Shown here: piece by piece, positions 1 through 9,468 of the stretch
Layout: each line of letters starts with the position of its first letter
Position numbering within the stretch: position 1 is the stretch's first letter
From: Pseudomonas protegens
Lineage (GTDB): Bacteria; Pseudomonadota; Gammaproteobacteria; Pseudomonadales; Pseudomonadaceae
Direction of reading: 5' to 3'
Length of the DNA stretch: 64,000 nt
NCBI RefSeq assembly: GCF_013407925.2
Contig: NZ_CP060201.1
Location: 930,001-994,000 of the forward strand
Position numbers and translations under genes: made by a program
Notes under the pieces: model-generated
What the model was told of the DNA's origin: nothing
What the model saw: only the letters and a program-made list of their open reading frames with translations
Databases searched by the model: none

Positions 1-38
1 ACGTCGCATGTCAGCCTGCACGGGGCTTTGGCGAGATC

Positions 39-57
39 CTGAGACGTTGCGTCTCAG
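39..57. promoter_or_regulatory. Palindromic putative activator/operator site
   Basis: Two perfect 8-base arms (CTGAGACG and CGTCTCAG) flank a 3-base spacer, about 90 bp before the sigma-54 activator gene. Such dyads often serve as upstream activating sequences for this regulator class, for its own gene or for a divergent operon lying beyond the window edge. No convincing -24/-12 promoter is visible nearby, so the role is inferred. The rest of positions 1-148 shows no gene. Confidence 0.4.
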
Positions 58-148
58 CGCCCCCACGGCGCCGCCCGGTGCTTGTCGAGGGCCGCGGATC
101 GGCGCTTAATGCGCCGACAACGATAAGAAGCTGCAACCGGAGGCCTCC

Positions 149-2020
149 ATGCTTTCCGCACATTCCAAAGCCCATGTGGACTGCGTCAGCCGGGTCCTGA
201 AAAACGCCGCGCACCTGCCCCAGGCGCCGGTGCCGAGCCTGATCCTCGATTCCTGGCGGCGCTCCATGGAGCAGCACCAGCTGGACCCCGGCTCGCTGCA
301 AGGGCCGCGCATCCTGTCCGAAAACGTGCTCAAGGAATGCCGCGAGCGTTCCGAGCTGTTCCTGCGCATCGCCAGCGAAGAAGTGGCGCGCCTGCATGGC
401 CGGGTGCGCGACGCCGACTACTGCGTGCTGCTCACCGACGCCCAGGGCCAGACCATCGATTACCGGGTGGAATCCACCCTGCGCAACGACTGCCGCAAGG
501 CCGGGCTGTACCTGGGCACCTGCTGGTCGGAGGGTGAAGAAGGCACCTGCGGCGTGGCCGCGGTGCTCACCGCGCGCACCCCGATCACCGTGCACAAGCG
601 CGACCACTTTCGTGCCGCCTTCATCGGCCTGACCTGCTCCGCCGCCCCGGTGTTCGATCCCCAGGGCGAGCTGCTGGGGGTACTGGACGTGTCGGCGGTG
701 CGCTCCCCGGATGACCGCCGTTCCCAGCACCTGATCCGGCAGATGGTGGTGCAGAGCGCGCGAGAGATCGAACAGGCATTCTTCATGAACAGCGCCCAGG
801 GCTACTGGGTGCTGCGGGCCCATGCCAGCCCGGGTTATGTCGACAGCCAGCCGGATTACCTGCTGGCCTGGGACGACGACGGCTGCCTGCGCGCGCTCAA
901 CCCGGCGGCGCGCCATTACCTGCTGCGCCGCTATGGCCGCTTGCCGCAGCACATCACCCAGGTGTTCGACCCGCAGCTGTTGCAGCGCGCCCGCGACGAA
1001 GCCCTGTGCCCCCTTTCCGACAACCTCCACGGCCGCCTGCAAGCGCCAAAGCGCCCGGCACAGCGCCCGCGCCTGAGCCTGGCCGGCGAACCGCTGGACC
1101 CGCGAGTGGAACAGAGCCTGCGCCTGGCGGTGCGGGTCAAGGACCGCCACCTGCCGGTGCTGATCCAGGGCGAAACCGGTTCCGGCAAGGAAGTCTTCGC
1201 CCGCCAGCTGCACCAGGCCAGCCAGCGCCGGGACCGGCCCTTTGTCGCGGTGAACTGCGCGGCGATTCCCGAGAACCTGATCGAGAGCGAGCTGTTCGGC
1301 TACGTCGCCGGGGCCTTTACCGGAGCGTCGAGCAAGGGCATGCAGGGCCTGCTGCAACAGGCCGATGGCGGCACCCTGTTCCTCGATGAAATCGGCGACA
1401 TGCCCCTGGCCTTGCAGACCCGCCTGCTGCGGGTGCTGGCCGAGGGTGAAGTGGCGCCGCTGGGGGCCGCGCAGCGCAAGGCGGTGGATATCCAGGTGAT
1501 CTGCGCCACCCACCGCGACCTGGAAGCGCTGGTGGCCGAAGGCAGCTTTCGCGAAGACCTGTATTTCCGCCTCGGCGGCGCGCGTTTTCAGCTGCCGCCG
1601 CTGCGCGAACGCAGCGACCGGCTGGCACTGATCACCCGGATTGTCGAAGAAGAATCCAAGCGCTGCGGCGCGCCGGTGCAACTGGGCAATGCGGCATTGG
1701 AATGCCTGCTGGGCTACCGCTGGCCGGGCAATGTGCGGCAATTGCGCCATGTGCTGCGCTACGCCTGCGCGGTGTGCGAAGGGCCGCTGATCCAACTGCA
1801 TGACTTGCCCGAACAACTGCGCGGCGCCGAGGCCGAAGGCGCCCTGCCCGCCCTGGAAACCGCCACCAGCCCCGAGCGCCAGGCCCTGCTGGACGCCCTG
1901 GTGCGCCACCGCTGGAAACCCGTGGCGGCGGCCAAGGCCCTGGGCATCTCCCGCGCCACCCTCTACCGCCGCGTGCAGCAGCACGGCATCCAGATGCCCG
2001 GCCGCAGCCTCCAACCCTAA
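149..2020 (+). CDS. Sigma-54-dependent Fis-family activator, AcoR-like
   Basis: This 623-aa protein has the AcoR layout. An N-terminal GAF-type sensor region occupies about residues 60-200. A central AAA+ sigma-54 interaction domain follows, with Walker A GETGSGKE near residue 347, an intact GAFTGA loop, and Walker [11 protein letters not shown]-terminal Fis-type helix-turn-helix ([15 protein letters not shown]) ends the protein. Such proteins activate sigma-54 promoters of acetoin, alcohol or short-chain metabolite catabolism. The target operon is not in the window and may lie upstream of base 1. An ATG follows CCGGAGG at a suitable spacing. The family is secure; the inducer is unknown. Confidence 0.9.
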   Translation: MLSAHSKAHVDCVSRVLKNAAHLPQAPVPSLILDSWRRSMEQHQLDPGSLQGPRILSENVLKECRERSELFLRIASEEVARLHGRVRDADYCVLLTDAQGQTIDYRVESTLRNDCRKAGLYLGTCWSEGEEGTCGVAAVLTARTPITVHKRDHFRAAFIGLTCSAAPVFDPQGELLGVLDVSAVRSPDDRRSQHLIRQMVVQSAREIEQAFFMNSAQGYWVLRAHASPGYVDSQPDYLLAWDDDGCLRALNPAARHYLLRRYGRLPQHITQVFDPQLLQRARDEALCPLSDNLHGRLQAPKRPAQRPRLSLAGEPLDPRVEQSLRLAVRVKDRHLPVLIQGETGSGKEVFARQLHQASQRRDRPFVAVNCAAIPENLIESELFGYVAGAFTGASSKGMQGLLQQADGGTLFLDEIGDMPLALQTRLLRVLAEGEVAPLGAAQRKAVDIQVICATHRDLEALVAEGSFREDLYFRLGGARFQLPPLRERSDRLALITRIVEEESKRCGAPVQLGNAALECLLGYRWPGNVRQLRHVLRYACAVCEGPLIQLHDLPEQLRGAEAEGALPALETATSPERQALLDALVRHRWKPVAAAKALGISRATLYRRVQQHGIQMPGRSLQP

Positions 2021-2031
2021 ATGGATAACCC

Positions 2032-2169
2032 CTGTAGCCGCTGCTGAGCCCGCGAAGCTGCGCAAAGGCCCGCAGGGCCTTGCCTGGCGATCTCCCGCCG
2101 AATCTTCAGCGCCTTCAAAATCCCCGCGTCTCCTTCGGAGCCGTTCGCAGCCTGCGGCAGCGGCTACAG
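2032..2169. repeat. REPIN, GTAGCCGCTGC family, copy 1
   Basis: The element begins with CTGTAGCCGCTGC and ends with the complementary GCAGCGGCTACAG, so the whole is a long imperfect palindrome of the kind made by two inverted REP sequences. A second, very similar copy follows 28 bp later. Confidence 0.8.
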
Positions 2170-2197
2170 GAAGCGGCCCTGCGATCCCTGCGCTCTG

Positions 2198-2323
2198 TGT
2201 AGCCGCTGCTGAGCCCGCGAAGCTGCGCAAAGGCCCGCAGGGCCTTGCTTGGCGGTCTCCCGCCGAATCTTCAGCGCCTTAGCAGGCCTCGCGTCTCCTG
2301 CGCAGCCTGCGGCAGCGGCTACA
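2198..2323. repeat. REPIN, GTAGCCGCTGC family, copy 2
   Basis: This is a near-identical second copy of the preceding element. Its inner part (AGCCCGCGAAGCTGCGC onward) matches copy 1 for some 70 bases with few changes. Its right arm runs into the last codons of the convergent AraC-family gene, whose stop is at 2319, so the REPIN end contributes to that coding sequence. Confidence 0.8.
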
Positions 2324-3332
2324 GGGGTAGGTTGAGGCGGGCGCGGTAGCGACCGGGGCTTTCGCCGGTCCATTTCTTGAAGGCGCGGTGGAAGGCGCTG
2401 GGCTCCTGGAAGCCGGTGAGTTCGGCAATCTCGCTGATGCTGACGCTGGTGCGGCGCAACAGCTCGACGGCGACGCCGCGGCGGACTTCGTCCTTGATCT
2501 CCTGGTACGAGCCGCCTTCGCGCTCCAGGCGCCGGCGCAGGGTGCTGGCGCTCATCTGCACTTCGCGGGCGAAGGCTTCCAGGGTCGGCCATTGGCTGTA
2601 GTGGCTGCCCCGCAGGCGTTGGTGCACCTGGGTGGTCAGGCCGTGTTGGTTGCGAAAACGGATCACCAGCCATTGCGGCGCGCTGCGCAGGAACACCTTG
2701 AGCGAGGCCAGGTCCTGGACCACCGGCAGGCGCAAGAAACGGCTGGCGAATTCGATCTCGGTGCGCCCGGCGTTCCAGCTAAGGTTGCTGCCCCACAGCA
2801 GCGGATCATCGCTGAGGCTCAGGCGTGAATGACGAAAATCGGCGCGGTCGATGGGGATTCGCCGCCCGCCGAGCCAGCACAACAGGCTGATGATCAGCAC
2901 CAGCAGGGTTTCTTCGGCGTAGTGGCAGCGCAGCGGGTCGGCGCAGTGGCTTTCAAGGCTGATCACCGCGCGCTTGCCGCGCACGCTGAGGTGGGCGCCG
3001 ACGTCCCGTAAAAACAGGCCAAAGTTGTTCAGGCACTGGCGCAGGGCCTTTTCCAGGTTGGGCTCCTGGATCAGTCCGCGGCAGATCAGGGCGAAAGCCC
3101 CCGGCGGCATGCCGCGGGAGTCGAGCTGGAAGAATTCGTCCTGCAACTCGCGGATCTGGATCAGCCACAGGGCGGCAAAGGCGCTGCCGGGCACCCGCGC
3201 CCGGGGCTGGTCGAGCAACGCCGGGTCGATGCCGGCCTCGCTCAGTACCGCCGCCAGCCGCGCCGGCTGCTGGCGCAGGGCGTGGGTCATCACCCGGACA
3301 AAGTAGACCGCGACCGAATCCGTTTCACGCAT
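2319..3332 (-). CDS. AraC family transcriptional regulator (OruR/ArgR-like N-domain)
   Basis: This 337-aa protein has an N-terminal arabinose-binding-like domain (about residues 20-210, PF12625 type) and a C-terminal AraC double helix-turn-helix (about 230-335). The C-terminal signature ISEIAELTGFQEPSAFHRAFKKWTGESPGRYR is visible. It is divergent from the 3-hydroxybutyryl-CoA dehydrogenase gene with about 170 bp between them, so it may regulate that gene. The stop codon lies inside the arm of a REPIN, suggesting that the last residues (LNLPL) were set by repeat insertion. Confidence 0.88.
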   Translation of the reverse strand: MRETDSVAVYFVRVMTHALRQQPARLAAVLSEAGIDPALLDQPRARVPGSAFAALWLIQIRELQDEFFQLDSRGMPPGAFALICRGLIQEPNLEKALRQCLNNFGLFLRDVGAHLSVRGKRAVISLESHCADPLRCHYAEETLLVLIISLLCWLGGRRIPIDRADFRHSRLSLSDDPLLWGSNLSWNAGRTEIEFASRFLRLPVVQDLASLKVFLRSAPQWLVIRFRNQHGLTTQVHQRLRGSHYSQWPTLEAFAREVQMSASTLRRRLEREGGSYQEIKDEVRRGVAVELLRRTSVSISEIAELTGFQEPSAFHRAFKKWTGESPGRYRARLNLPL

Positions 3333-3503
3333 GTAGAGGCTGTGCTCCCGTAGCTGGACCTATGGCAAAAAACGCCAGCACCCTTGACCGCTTTCGGCAT
3401 AGGCCGGGCACCGTGTGCGGCTCTAGACTCGCGCTGGATAACCCGCAGGGCAAGGCAACCGCGCCATGCTCCGCGAAGGCCATGAACAAAGGAAGAGCTG
3501 AAG

Positions 3504-4355
3504 ATGAATCTTGCGAATATCGGGGTGATCGGCGCCGGCACCATGGGCAACGGCATCGCCCAGGTCTGCGCCCAGGCGGGCTTTGACGTGACCCTGCTGG
3601 ACATCGCCCAGGGCGCCCTGGACAAGGCCCTGGCCACCATCGGCAAGAACCTCGACCGCCAGGTGAGCAAGGGCACCTTGAGTGAAGACGACAAGCGCGC
3701 CGCTCTGGACAAGATCCGCATCAGTACCGATTACAGCGTGCTCAAGGACGCGCAACTGGTGATCGAAGCCGCCACCGAGAACCTCGACCTCAAGCTCAAG
3801 GTGCTGCAGCAGATCGCCGCCCAGGTCAGCGCCGAGTGCGTGATTGCCTCCAACACCTCGTCGCTGTCGATCACCCAATTGGCCGCCAGCGTCAGCGCGC
3901 CGGAGCGCTTTATCGGCCTGCATTTTTTCAACCCGGTGCCGGTGATGGGCCTGATCGAGGTGATCCGCGGCCTGCAGACCAGCGACGCGACCCACGCCCT
4001 GGCCATGCACATGGCCGAGCGCCTGGGCAAGACCGCGATCACCGCCGGCAACCGCCCGGGTTTTGTGGTCAACCGCATCCTGGTGCCGATGATCAACGAG
4101 GCGATCCTGGTGTTCCAGGAAGGCCTGGCCAGCGCCGAGGACATCGACGCCGGCATGCGCCTGGGCTGCAACCAGCCCATCGGCCCGCTGGCCCTGGCCG
4201 ACCTGATCGGCCTGGACACCCTGCTGGCGATCCTTGAAGCCTTCTACGACGGCTTCAACGACAGCAAGTACCGCCCCGCGCCGCTGCTCAAGGAAATGGT
4301 TGCCGCCGGCTACCTGGGGCGCAAGACCGGTCGGGGTTTCCATACCTATGGCTGA
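3504..4355 (+). CDS. 3-hydroxybutyryl-CoA dehydrogenase
   Basis: This 283-aa cytoplasmic enzyme interconverts 3-hydroxybutyryl-CoA and acetoacetyl-CoA with NAD(P). The Rossmann motif GVIGAGTMGNGIA starts at residue 8. The catalytic His lies in the 3-hydroxyacyl-CoA dehydrogenase signature around LHFFNPVPVMGLIEV, and the C-terminal domain carries NRILVPMINEA. Length matches stand-alone Hbd/PaaH enzymes rather than bifunctional FadB. A TetR gene overlaps its 3' end, so the two are probably co-transcribed. The start is an ATG 6 bases after AAGAGCTGAAG. Confidence 0.92.
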   Translation: MNLANIGVIGAGTMGNGIAQVCAQAGFDVTLLDIAQGALDKALATIGKNLDRQVSKGTLSEDDKRAALDKIRISTDYSVLKDAQLVIEAATENLDLKLKVLQQIAAQVSAECVIASNTSSLSITQLAASVSAPERFIGLHFFNPVPVMGLIEVIRGLQTSDATHALAMHMAERLGKTAITAGNRPGFVVNRILVPMINEAILVFQEGLASAEDIDAGMRLGCNQPIGPLALADLIGLDTLLAILEAFYDGFNDSKYRPAPLLKEMVAAGYLGRKTGRGFHTYG

Positions 4356-4944
4356 GCGCTGCTCACGTTTTGCCGAAAGCCGCGACAAGGCCCTGGAGCT
4401 GTTCGCCAGCAAGGGCTTCGGCCAGGTCGGCATGCGTGAGCTGGCGAGCCATCTGGGGCTGACCCCGGGCTCGCTGTACCACCATTACCCGAGCAAGCAG
4501 CACCTGCTGCTGGACCTGATCGAAGAGTTCTTCGATGAGCTGCACAGCACCCTCAAGCGCCTGCAGCGACGCAAGCTACAGGGCGACTGCCTGCCGGCGC
4601 TGATCCGCGCCCACTTGAAGCTGCACCGGGAATTGCCGCGGCATTTTCGTCTGGTGGAGCGCGACAGCGGCTGCCTCAATCCCGACCAGCAGTTGCGGGT
4701 CGGGCAATTGCGCGAGCGTTACGAGCAACAGTTGCTGCAACTGCTGGGCACCCCGCCCGGCCTTGGCCCAGAGGCCCAGCGCGCCGCCGCCCATGCCCTG
4801 GCCAACCTGCTGAACAGCGCCCCCAGCTGGTTCAGCGAGCAAGCGCTGGCCGAGCGTGAACGCGAAGCCCTGCTGGAAAACCTGCTCAGCGGCGCCATCG
4901 AGCGCCTGCTGGGAGGCACGCCGCTGCACAGCGCGGTGGCCTGA
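4348..4944 (+). CDS. TetR/AcrR family transcriptional regulator
   Basis: This 198-aa protein has an N-terminal TetR helix-turn-helix (MRELASHLGLTPGSLYHHYPSKQHLL, about residues 25-50) and an all-helical ligand-binding region. Its ATG overlaps the last 8 bases of the dehydrogenase gene, so translational coupling is likely and it may control that operon in response to an acyl-CoA. A longer in-frame start at 4234 would lie deep inside the dehydrogenase gene and is not used. The effector is unknown. Confidence 0.85.
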   Translation: MAERCSRFAESRDKALELFASKGFGQVGMRELASHLGLTPGSLYHHYPSKQHLLLDLIEEFFDELHSTLKRLQRRKLQGDCLPALIRAHLKLHRELPRHFRLVERDSGCLNPDQQLRVGQLRERYEQQLLQLLGTPPGLGPEAQRAAAHALANLLNSAPSWFSEQALAEREREALLENLLSGAIERLLGGTPLHSAVA

Positions 4945-4947
4945 GCC

Positions 4948-5583
4948 TCAGCGCAGGTGCAGCGGGTCCACCAGCCCGGCGGCAATCGCCATGCCCACCA
5001 GCTGCGGCAGGTGCTCGGCCTGCATGCGCTTCATCACCCGTGAGCGGTACAGGTCGATGGTCTTGATGCTGACCCCCAACTGCTCGGCAATCTCGCGGTT
5101 GGTGTAGCCCTGCACCAGCGGCAGCAGCACGTCCTTCTCCCGTGGCGTCAGGCTCTCCAGCAAACCTTGCACCCGGGCCTGCCCGGCGCTCTGGGTCTGA
5201 TGGCTATCGGCGCGGCTCAGGGCCTGCTGCACGCTGTCCAGCAGCAGCTGTTCGTTGTAGGGCTTTTCGATGAAGTCCACCGCACCGGCCTTGAACGCGC
5301 GGACCACAATCGGCACGTCGGCGTGGCCGCTGACAAAGATCAGCGGCAGGTGGATATCGCGCAGGCGCAGCTCCTCCTGGACATTCAGGCCGCCCATGCC
5401 GGGCATGCGCACATCCAGCAGTACGCAGGCATTGAGGCTCGGGTCACAGTGTTCGAGAAACTCGCGACCGCTGGTGAAGGGCACGGCCTTGAGCCCCACC
5501 GATTCCAGAAGCCAGACGGTGGAGTCGAGCATGCCCGGGTCGTCGTCGACCACATACACCAACTGCTGCGCCTCGCTTGTCAT
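4948..5583 (-). CDS. FixJ/NarL-type response regulator
   Basis: This 211-aa protein has a receiver domain at residues 1-125, with the acidic pocket in VYVVDDDPG, the phospho-acceptor Asp in LLDVRMPGMGG and the conserved Lys in FIEKPY. A LuxR-type helix-turn-helix follows (LTPREKDVLLPLVQGYTNREIAEQLGVS). Its ATG overlaps the stop of the histidine kinase gene by ATGA, so the pair is one operon. Divergent acyl-CoA ligase and dehydrogenase genes are plausible targets. Confidence 0.92.
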   Translation of the reverse strand: MTSEAQQLVYVVDDDPGMLDSTVWLLESVGLKAVPFTSGREFLEHCDPSLNACVLLDVRMPGMGGLNVQEELRLRDIHLPLIFVSGHADVPIVVRAFKAGAVDFIEKPYNEQLLLDSVQQALSRADSHQTQSAGQARVQGLLESLTPREKDVLLPLVQGYTNREIAEQLGVSIKTIDLYRSRVMKRMQAEHLPQLVGMAIAAGLVDPLHLR

Positions 5584-7469
5584 TGCCTTGCTCCTGTTGT
5601 CGGGTGGGAAGCTGAATCGGGATCGGCCGGGGCCGTGGCCGGCAACCGGCAGCACATCGTCAAGCCACGCTCCTGAAGCTGAGCCTGCAAGTCGCCACCA
5701 AAGCCTTCGACGATGCTGCGGCTCATGGACAATCCAAGCCCCAGGCCGTTGGCCTTGCTGGTGTAGAACGGGGTGAACAGCTGGGGCAACTGTTCGGCGG
5801 ACACGCCGGGGCCCTGGTCGCTGACGCTGATCCGCACCCCGCCTTCGGCCGCCGCTTCGGCGCCCAGCACAATGTGCGAGCCTTGCTGTGGATGCACTTC
5901 GCGATTGGCTTCGATGGCGTTGCGCAGCAGGTTCAGCAGCACCTGCTCCAGCAGCACCCGGTCGGCGTACACCGGCGGCAGATTATCTGCCAGCTGCAAG
6001 TCGATCGTCACCTGGCTGGCCTGGGCTTCCCAGGCACACAGGCGCACGGTTTCCCGGGCCACTTCGGCGAGGTCCAGGGCCTGCACCCGGCGCCCGCCCT
6101 TGCGCAAGAAGGCCCGCAGGCGCTTGATCACTTCGGCGGCGTGGGTCGCCTGTTCGGCGATCCGCTCCAGGCCCTGAGCGACCTTGCGGGCGGCCTCGGG
6201 CTGAGTGTCCAGGGCCTGCAAGTAGCGCTGGCTGGCATTGGCGTAATTGACCACTGCGGCCAGCGGCTGGTTGATCTCGTGGGCGATGCCCGAGGCCAGT
6301 TCGCCCAGGGTCACCAGCCGCGCACTATGGGCCAGTTCGTCCTGGTGATGGCGCTGCTGGGCCTCGCGCAGTTCGCGCTCGCTCTGGTCGTGGGCCACCA
6401 GGGAGTAGAAGCGCTCGCCGCTCGCTGCGCGATGGGCCAGGAGCATCAGCGACACCGGCACCGAGGCGCCGCCGGCCGGGGGTTGCAGGCGCGTCTCGAT
6501 GCTCCAGCGGCCGCTGCGCTCGGCACAGCTCCAGCCTTCCTGTTGCAGGCTCTGCAGCACTTCCTGGCTGAGGATCGCCGCCAGCGCCGGCATCGCCTGC
6601 CCGGCGGCAAGATCCAGGGTGCGCCGCGCCGCCGGGTTGAGGTAGGTCACCGCGCCGCCGGGCTGGATAAACAGCACCGGGTCGGGGTTGGCCTCCACCA
6701 CTTCCGCCAGGCGCCGCTTGTTCTCTTCGGCCTGGACCCGGGCGGTGATGTCCCGGGACACCGCCACCACTTCCACCACGGTGCCGGTGTAGGTGTCACG
6801 GATGCCGCGGCAGGCGGTTTCGAACCACAGGTAATGACCGTCGCGATGGCGGATGCGGTAGGTCATGGTGTGGTAGCCGTCCTGCTCCAGGGCGTCCTGG
6901 GTGCGCTGCATCAGCCCGGCCAGGTCCTGGCTGTGGAACAGGCTGCGGGCCAGCAGGCCGCGCAGTTGTTCGGGCCAGTAGCCCAAAAGGGTCCAGGAAG
7001 CTGGCGAGGCGTCGAGGAAGGTGCCGTCCGGGGTGTGCCGGGAAATCAGGTCGGTGGTGTTTTCGGTGATCAGCCGGTACAGGCGCCGGGCCCGTGCCGA
7101 CTCGCGCTCGGCCTGGACCCGGGCAGTGGCCTCCTGGCAGCGGGCCAGCACCCGCTGGCGATGCGGATCGGGGATAAAGCTCCAGAGCAGGATGCGTTCG
7201 CCCCACTGGGCCTCCACCTGTTCGATGGCGCGCTGCTGCTCCAGGCAGGCCCGTACCAGGGCCGGGTGGTTGACCGGCAGCAGCGCCGCGAGATCGTCAG
7301 TGGCCGCATCGTCCAGCCACTGGCGCAGCGCCGGGTTGAGGTCCAGTGGCTGCGCCTGGGCGTCCAGCAGCAGGCTCGGCTGCGGGTCGTGGCCCAGCCA
7401 GGGCGAGTCCGGCAACTGGCCTGCGCGCTGTAGCAGCAACCAGCGGCTCAGGTGGGTGGAGGTGGGCAT
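5580..7469 (-). CDS. Soluble PAS-domain sensor histidine kinase, FixL-like
   Basis: The 629-aa kinase has no membrane segments. Two or three PAS regions (about residues 130-260 and 265-380) are followed by HisKA, with the phospho-His in SGIAHEINQPLAAVV. The HATPase domain carries N-box LLRNAIEAN and G-boxes SDQGPGVS and GLGLGLS. It pairs with the overlapping FixJ-type regulator. A cytoplasmic PAS kinase would sense an intracellular ligand or redox state; whether haem or flavin is bound cannot be seen. The AT-rich divergent region before the ligase gene (about 7500-7570) contains loose AGTAC/GTACT arms that could be a regulator site. Confidence 0.9.
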   Translation of the reverse strand: MPTSTHLSRWLLLQRAGQLPDSPWLGHDPQPSLLLDAQAQPLDLNPALRQWLDDAATDDLAALLPVNHPALVRACLEQQRAIEQVEAQWGERILLWSFIPDPHRQRVLARCQEATARVQAERESARARRLYRLITENTTDLISRHTPDGTFLDASPASWTLLGYWPEQLRGLLARSLFHSQDLAGLMQRTQDALEQDGYHTMTYRIRHRDGHYLWFETACRGIRDTYTGTVVEVVAVSRDITARVQAEENKRRLAEVVEANPDPVLFIQPGGAVTYLNPAARRTLDLAAGQAMPALAAILSQEVLQSLQQEGWSCAERSGRWSIETRLQPPAGGASVPVSLMLLAHRAASGERFYSLVAHDQSERELREAQQRHHQDELAHSARLVTLGELASGIAHEINQPLAAVVNYANASQRYLQALDTQPEAARKVAQGLERIAEQATHAAEVIKRLRAFLRKGGRRVQALDLAEVARETVRLCAWEAQASQVTIDLQLADNLPPVYADRVLLEQVLLNLLRNAIEANREVHPQQGSHIVLGAEAAAEGGVRISVSDQGPGVSAEQLPQLFTPFYTSKANGLGLGLSMSRSIVEGFGGDLQAQLQERGLTMCCRLPATAPADPDSASHPTTGARQ

Positions 7470-7649
7470 GGTCGATCAACCTGTGGGTGGCAACAGCGGA
7501 TATTTAATATAGTACAACTACTATACAACTCAGGTAGTACTTCCATATCAATCGACAAACAGTATATAAAAGACCCCGGATAAGTCACCGAGCGCCTGCA
7601 AAAAGCCTCGGCCAATAGAGCTAATAATCAGCCACCGGGTACCCGAACC

Positions 7650-9272
7650 ATGTCCATCTACGAGCAAGGCCTCGCGCCGTCTGCCGTCAACCATATCGCC
7701 CTCTCCCCCTTGAGCTTCATCGAGCGCACCGCTGCGGTTTACCCCGAGTATCCGGCGGTGATCCACGGTTCGATCCGCCGCACCTGGGCCCAGACCTACA
7801 GCCGTTGCCGGCGCCTGGCTTCGGCCCTGGCCGGGCGCGGCATCGGCCAGAACGACACGGTGGCGGTGATGCTGCCGAACATCCCGGCGATGCTCGAAGC
7901 GCATTTTGGCGTGCCGATGATCGGCGCCGTGCTCAATGCCCTCAACGTGCGCCTGGACGCCGAGGCCATCGCCTTCATGCTGGCCCACGGCGAAGCCAAG
8001 GTGCTGATCGCCGACCGCGAGTTCCACGAGGTGATCCACGCCGCCGTGGCCATGCTCGACCACCCGCCGCTGGTGATCGATGTCGACGATCCGGAATACG
8101 GCGAAGGCCAGGCGGTCAGCGACCTGGACTACGAGGCGTTTCTCGCCGAGGGCGACCCGGAGTATCCCTGGCAGTGGCCAGAAGACGAATGGCAGGCCAT
8201 CGCCCTGAACTACACCTCGGGCACCACCGGCAACCCCAAGGGCGTGGTCTATCACCACCGCGGCGCCTACCTCAATTCCCTGGGCAACCAGATGATCTGG
8301 GCCATGGGCAACCACCCGGTGTACCTCTGGACCCTGCCGATGTTCCATTGCAACGGCTGGTGCTACCCGTGGATCGTCACCGCCCTGGGCGGGGTGCATG
8401 TGTTCCTGCGCCGGGTCGACCCGCAGAAGATCCTCAACCTGATCCGCGAGCATCAGGTCACCCACCTGTGCGGCGCGCCCATCGTGCTCAATGCCCTGGT
8501 GAACATGCCGGAATCGGCCAAGGCGGCCATCGACCACCCGGTCAACGCCATGGTCGCCGGGGCCGCGCCACCGGCCAAGGTGATCGGCGCCGTGGAGCAG
8601 ATGGGTATCAAGGTCACCCACGTCTACGGCCTGACCGAGGTCTACGGCCCGGTGACCCTGTGTGCCTGGCACGCGGCCTGGGACGAGCTGCCCCTGGAGC
8701 AGCGAGCGCAGATCAAGTCACGCCAGGGGGTGCGCTACCCGACCCTGGAAGGGCTGATGGTGGCCGACCCGAAAACCCTTGAACCGACGCCCCGGGACGG
8801 CCAGACCATCGGCGAGATCTTCATGCGCGGCAATACCGTGATGAAGGGCTACCTGAAGAACCCCAGCGCCACCGCCGAAGCCTTCGAGGGCGGCTGGTTC
8901 CATACCGGCGACCTGGGGGTGACCCACCCGGACGGCTATATCGAGATCCGCGACCGGCTCAAGGACATCATCATTTCCGGCGGCGAGAACATCTCCACCA
9001 TCGAACTGGAAGGCGTGCTCTATCGCCACCCGGGGGTGCTGGAAGCGGCGGTGGTGGCCCGGCCCGACGAAAAATGGGGCGAGACACCCTGCGCCTTCAT
9101 CACCCTCAAGGCCGATCACCAGGACGTGGGCGAAGCCGAGATCATCGCCTTCTGCCGCAAACACCTGGCGGGCTTCAAGGTGCCGCGCACCGTGGTCTTC
9201 AGCACGCTGCCCAAGACCTCCACCGGCAAGATCCAGAAGTTCGTCCTGCGCGACCTGGCGAAAAACCTCTAG
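7650..9272 (+). CDS. Acyl-CoA ligase, AMP-binding (medium-chain / DmdB-like)
   Basis: This 540-aa ANL-superfamily enzyme activates a carboxylic acid to an acyl-CoA through an acyl-adenylate. The P-loop-like motif YTSGTTGNPKGV is near residue 190, the A5 motif HVYGLTEVYGP near 330, the A7 motif WFHTGDLG near 415, and the catalytic Lys is in TSTGKIQK near the C-terminus. It lies divergent from the FixLJ-like pair and upstream of an acyl-CoA dehydrogenase, giving a ligase plus dehydrogenase pair of the sort used for fatty or methylthio-acids. The substrate is not determinable from sequence. Confidence 0.92.
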   Translation: MSIYEQGLAPSAVNHIALSPLSFIERTAAVYPEYPAVIHGSIRRTWAQTYSRCRRLASALAGRGIGQNDTVAVMLPNIPAMLEAHFGVPMIGAVLNALNVRLDAEAIAFMLAHGEAKVLIADREFHEVIHAAVAMLDHPPLVIDVDDPEYGEGQAVSDLDYEAFLAEGDPEYPWQWPEDEWQAIALNYTSGTTGNPKGVVYHHRGAYLNSLGNQMIWAMGNHPVYLWTLPMFHCNGWCYPWIVTALGGVHVFLRRVDPQKILNLIREHQVTHLCGAPIVLNALVNMPESAKAAIDHPVNAMVAGAAPPAKVIGAVEQMGIKVTHVYGLTEVYGPVTLCAWHAAWDELPLEQRAQIKSRQGVRYPTLEGLMVADPKTLEPTPRDGQTIGEIFMRGNTVMKGYLKNPSATAEAFEGGWFHTGDLGVTHPDGYIEIRDRLKDIIISGGENISTIELEGVLYRHPGVLEAAVVARPDEKWGETPCAFITLKADHQDVGEAEIIAFCRKHLAGFKVPRTVVFSTLPKTSTGKIQKFVLRDLAKNL

Positions 9273-9295
9273 CCTGAATACACCGACCCAGCCCT

Positions 9296-9394
9296 TGTAG
9301 GAGCTGGCCGGGCGGCGCTCCGCTTGCCAGCGAAGGCGTCGGCCAGGGCGATGCATGGCTCGCGGGCCTCTTCGCCGGCAAGCCGGCTCCTACA
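9296..9394. repeat. REPIN, TGTAGGAGC family
   Basis: TGTAGGAGCTGGCCG at the left and the inverted GCCGGCTCCTACA at the right enclose GC-rich sequence, the usual layout of the fluorescens-group REP doublet. It fills the gap between the ligase and dehydrogenase genes. A second member of the family occurs at 15182. Confidence 0.8.
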
Positions 9395-9468
9395 AGATGG
9401 TGGGATTTTCGTTAGTGATTCATGCGGCCATGGCCGCTCAACCTCCCCTTTTGCCCGAGGTTCCTGCA

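Noticed and set aside
11..2230. A 739-residue minus-strand frame over the sigma-54 activator
   Set aside because: The plus-strand protein has intact AAA+, GAFTGA and Fis motifs; the other strand shows none.
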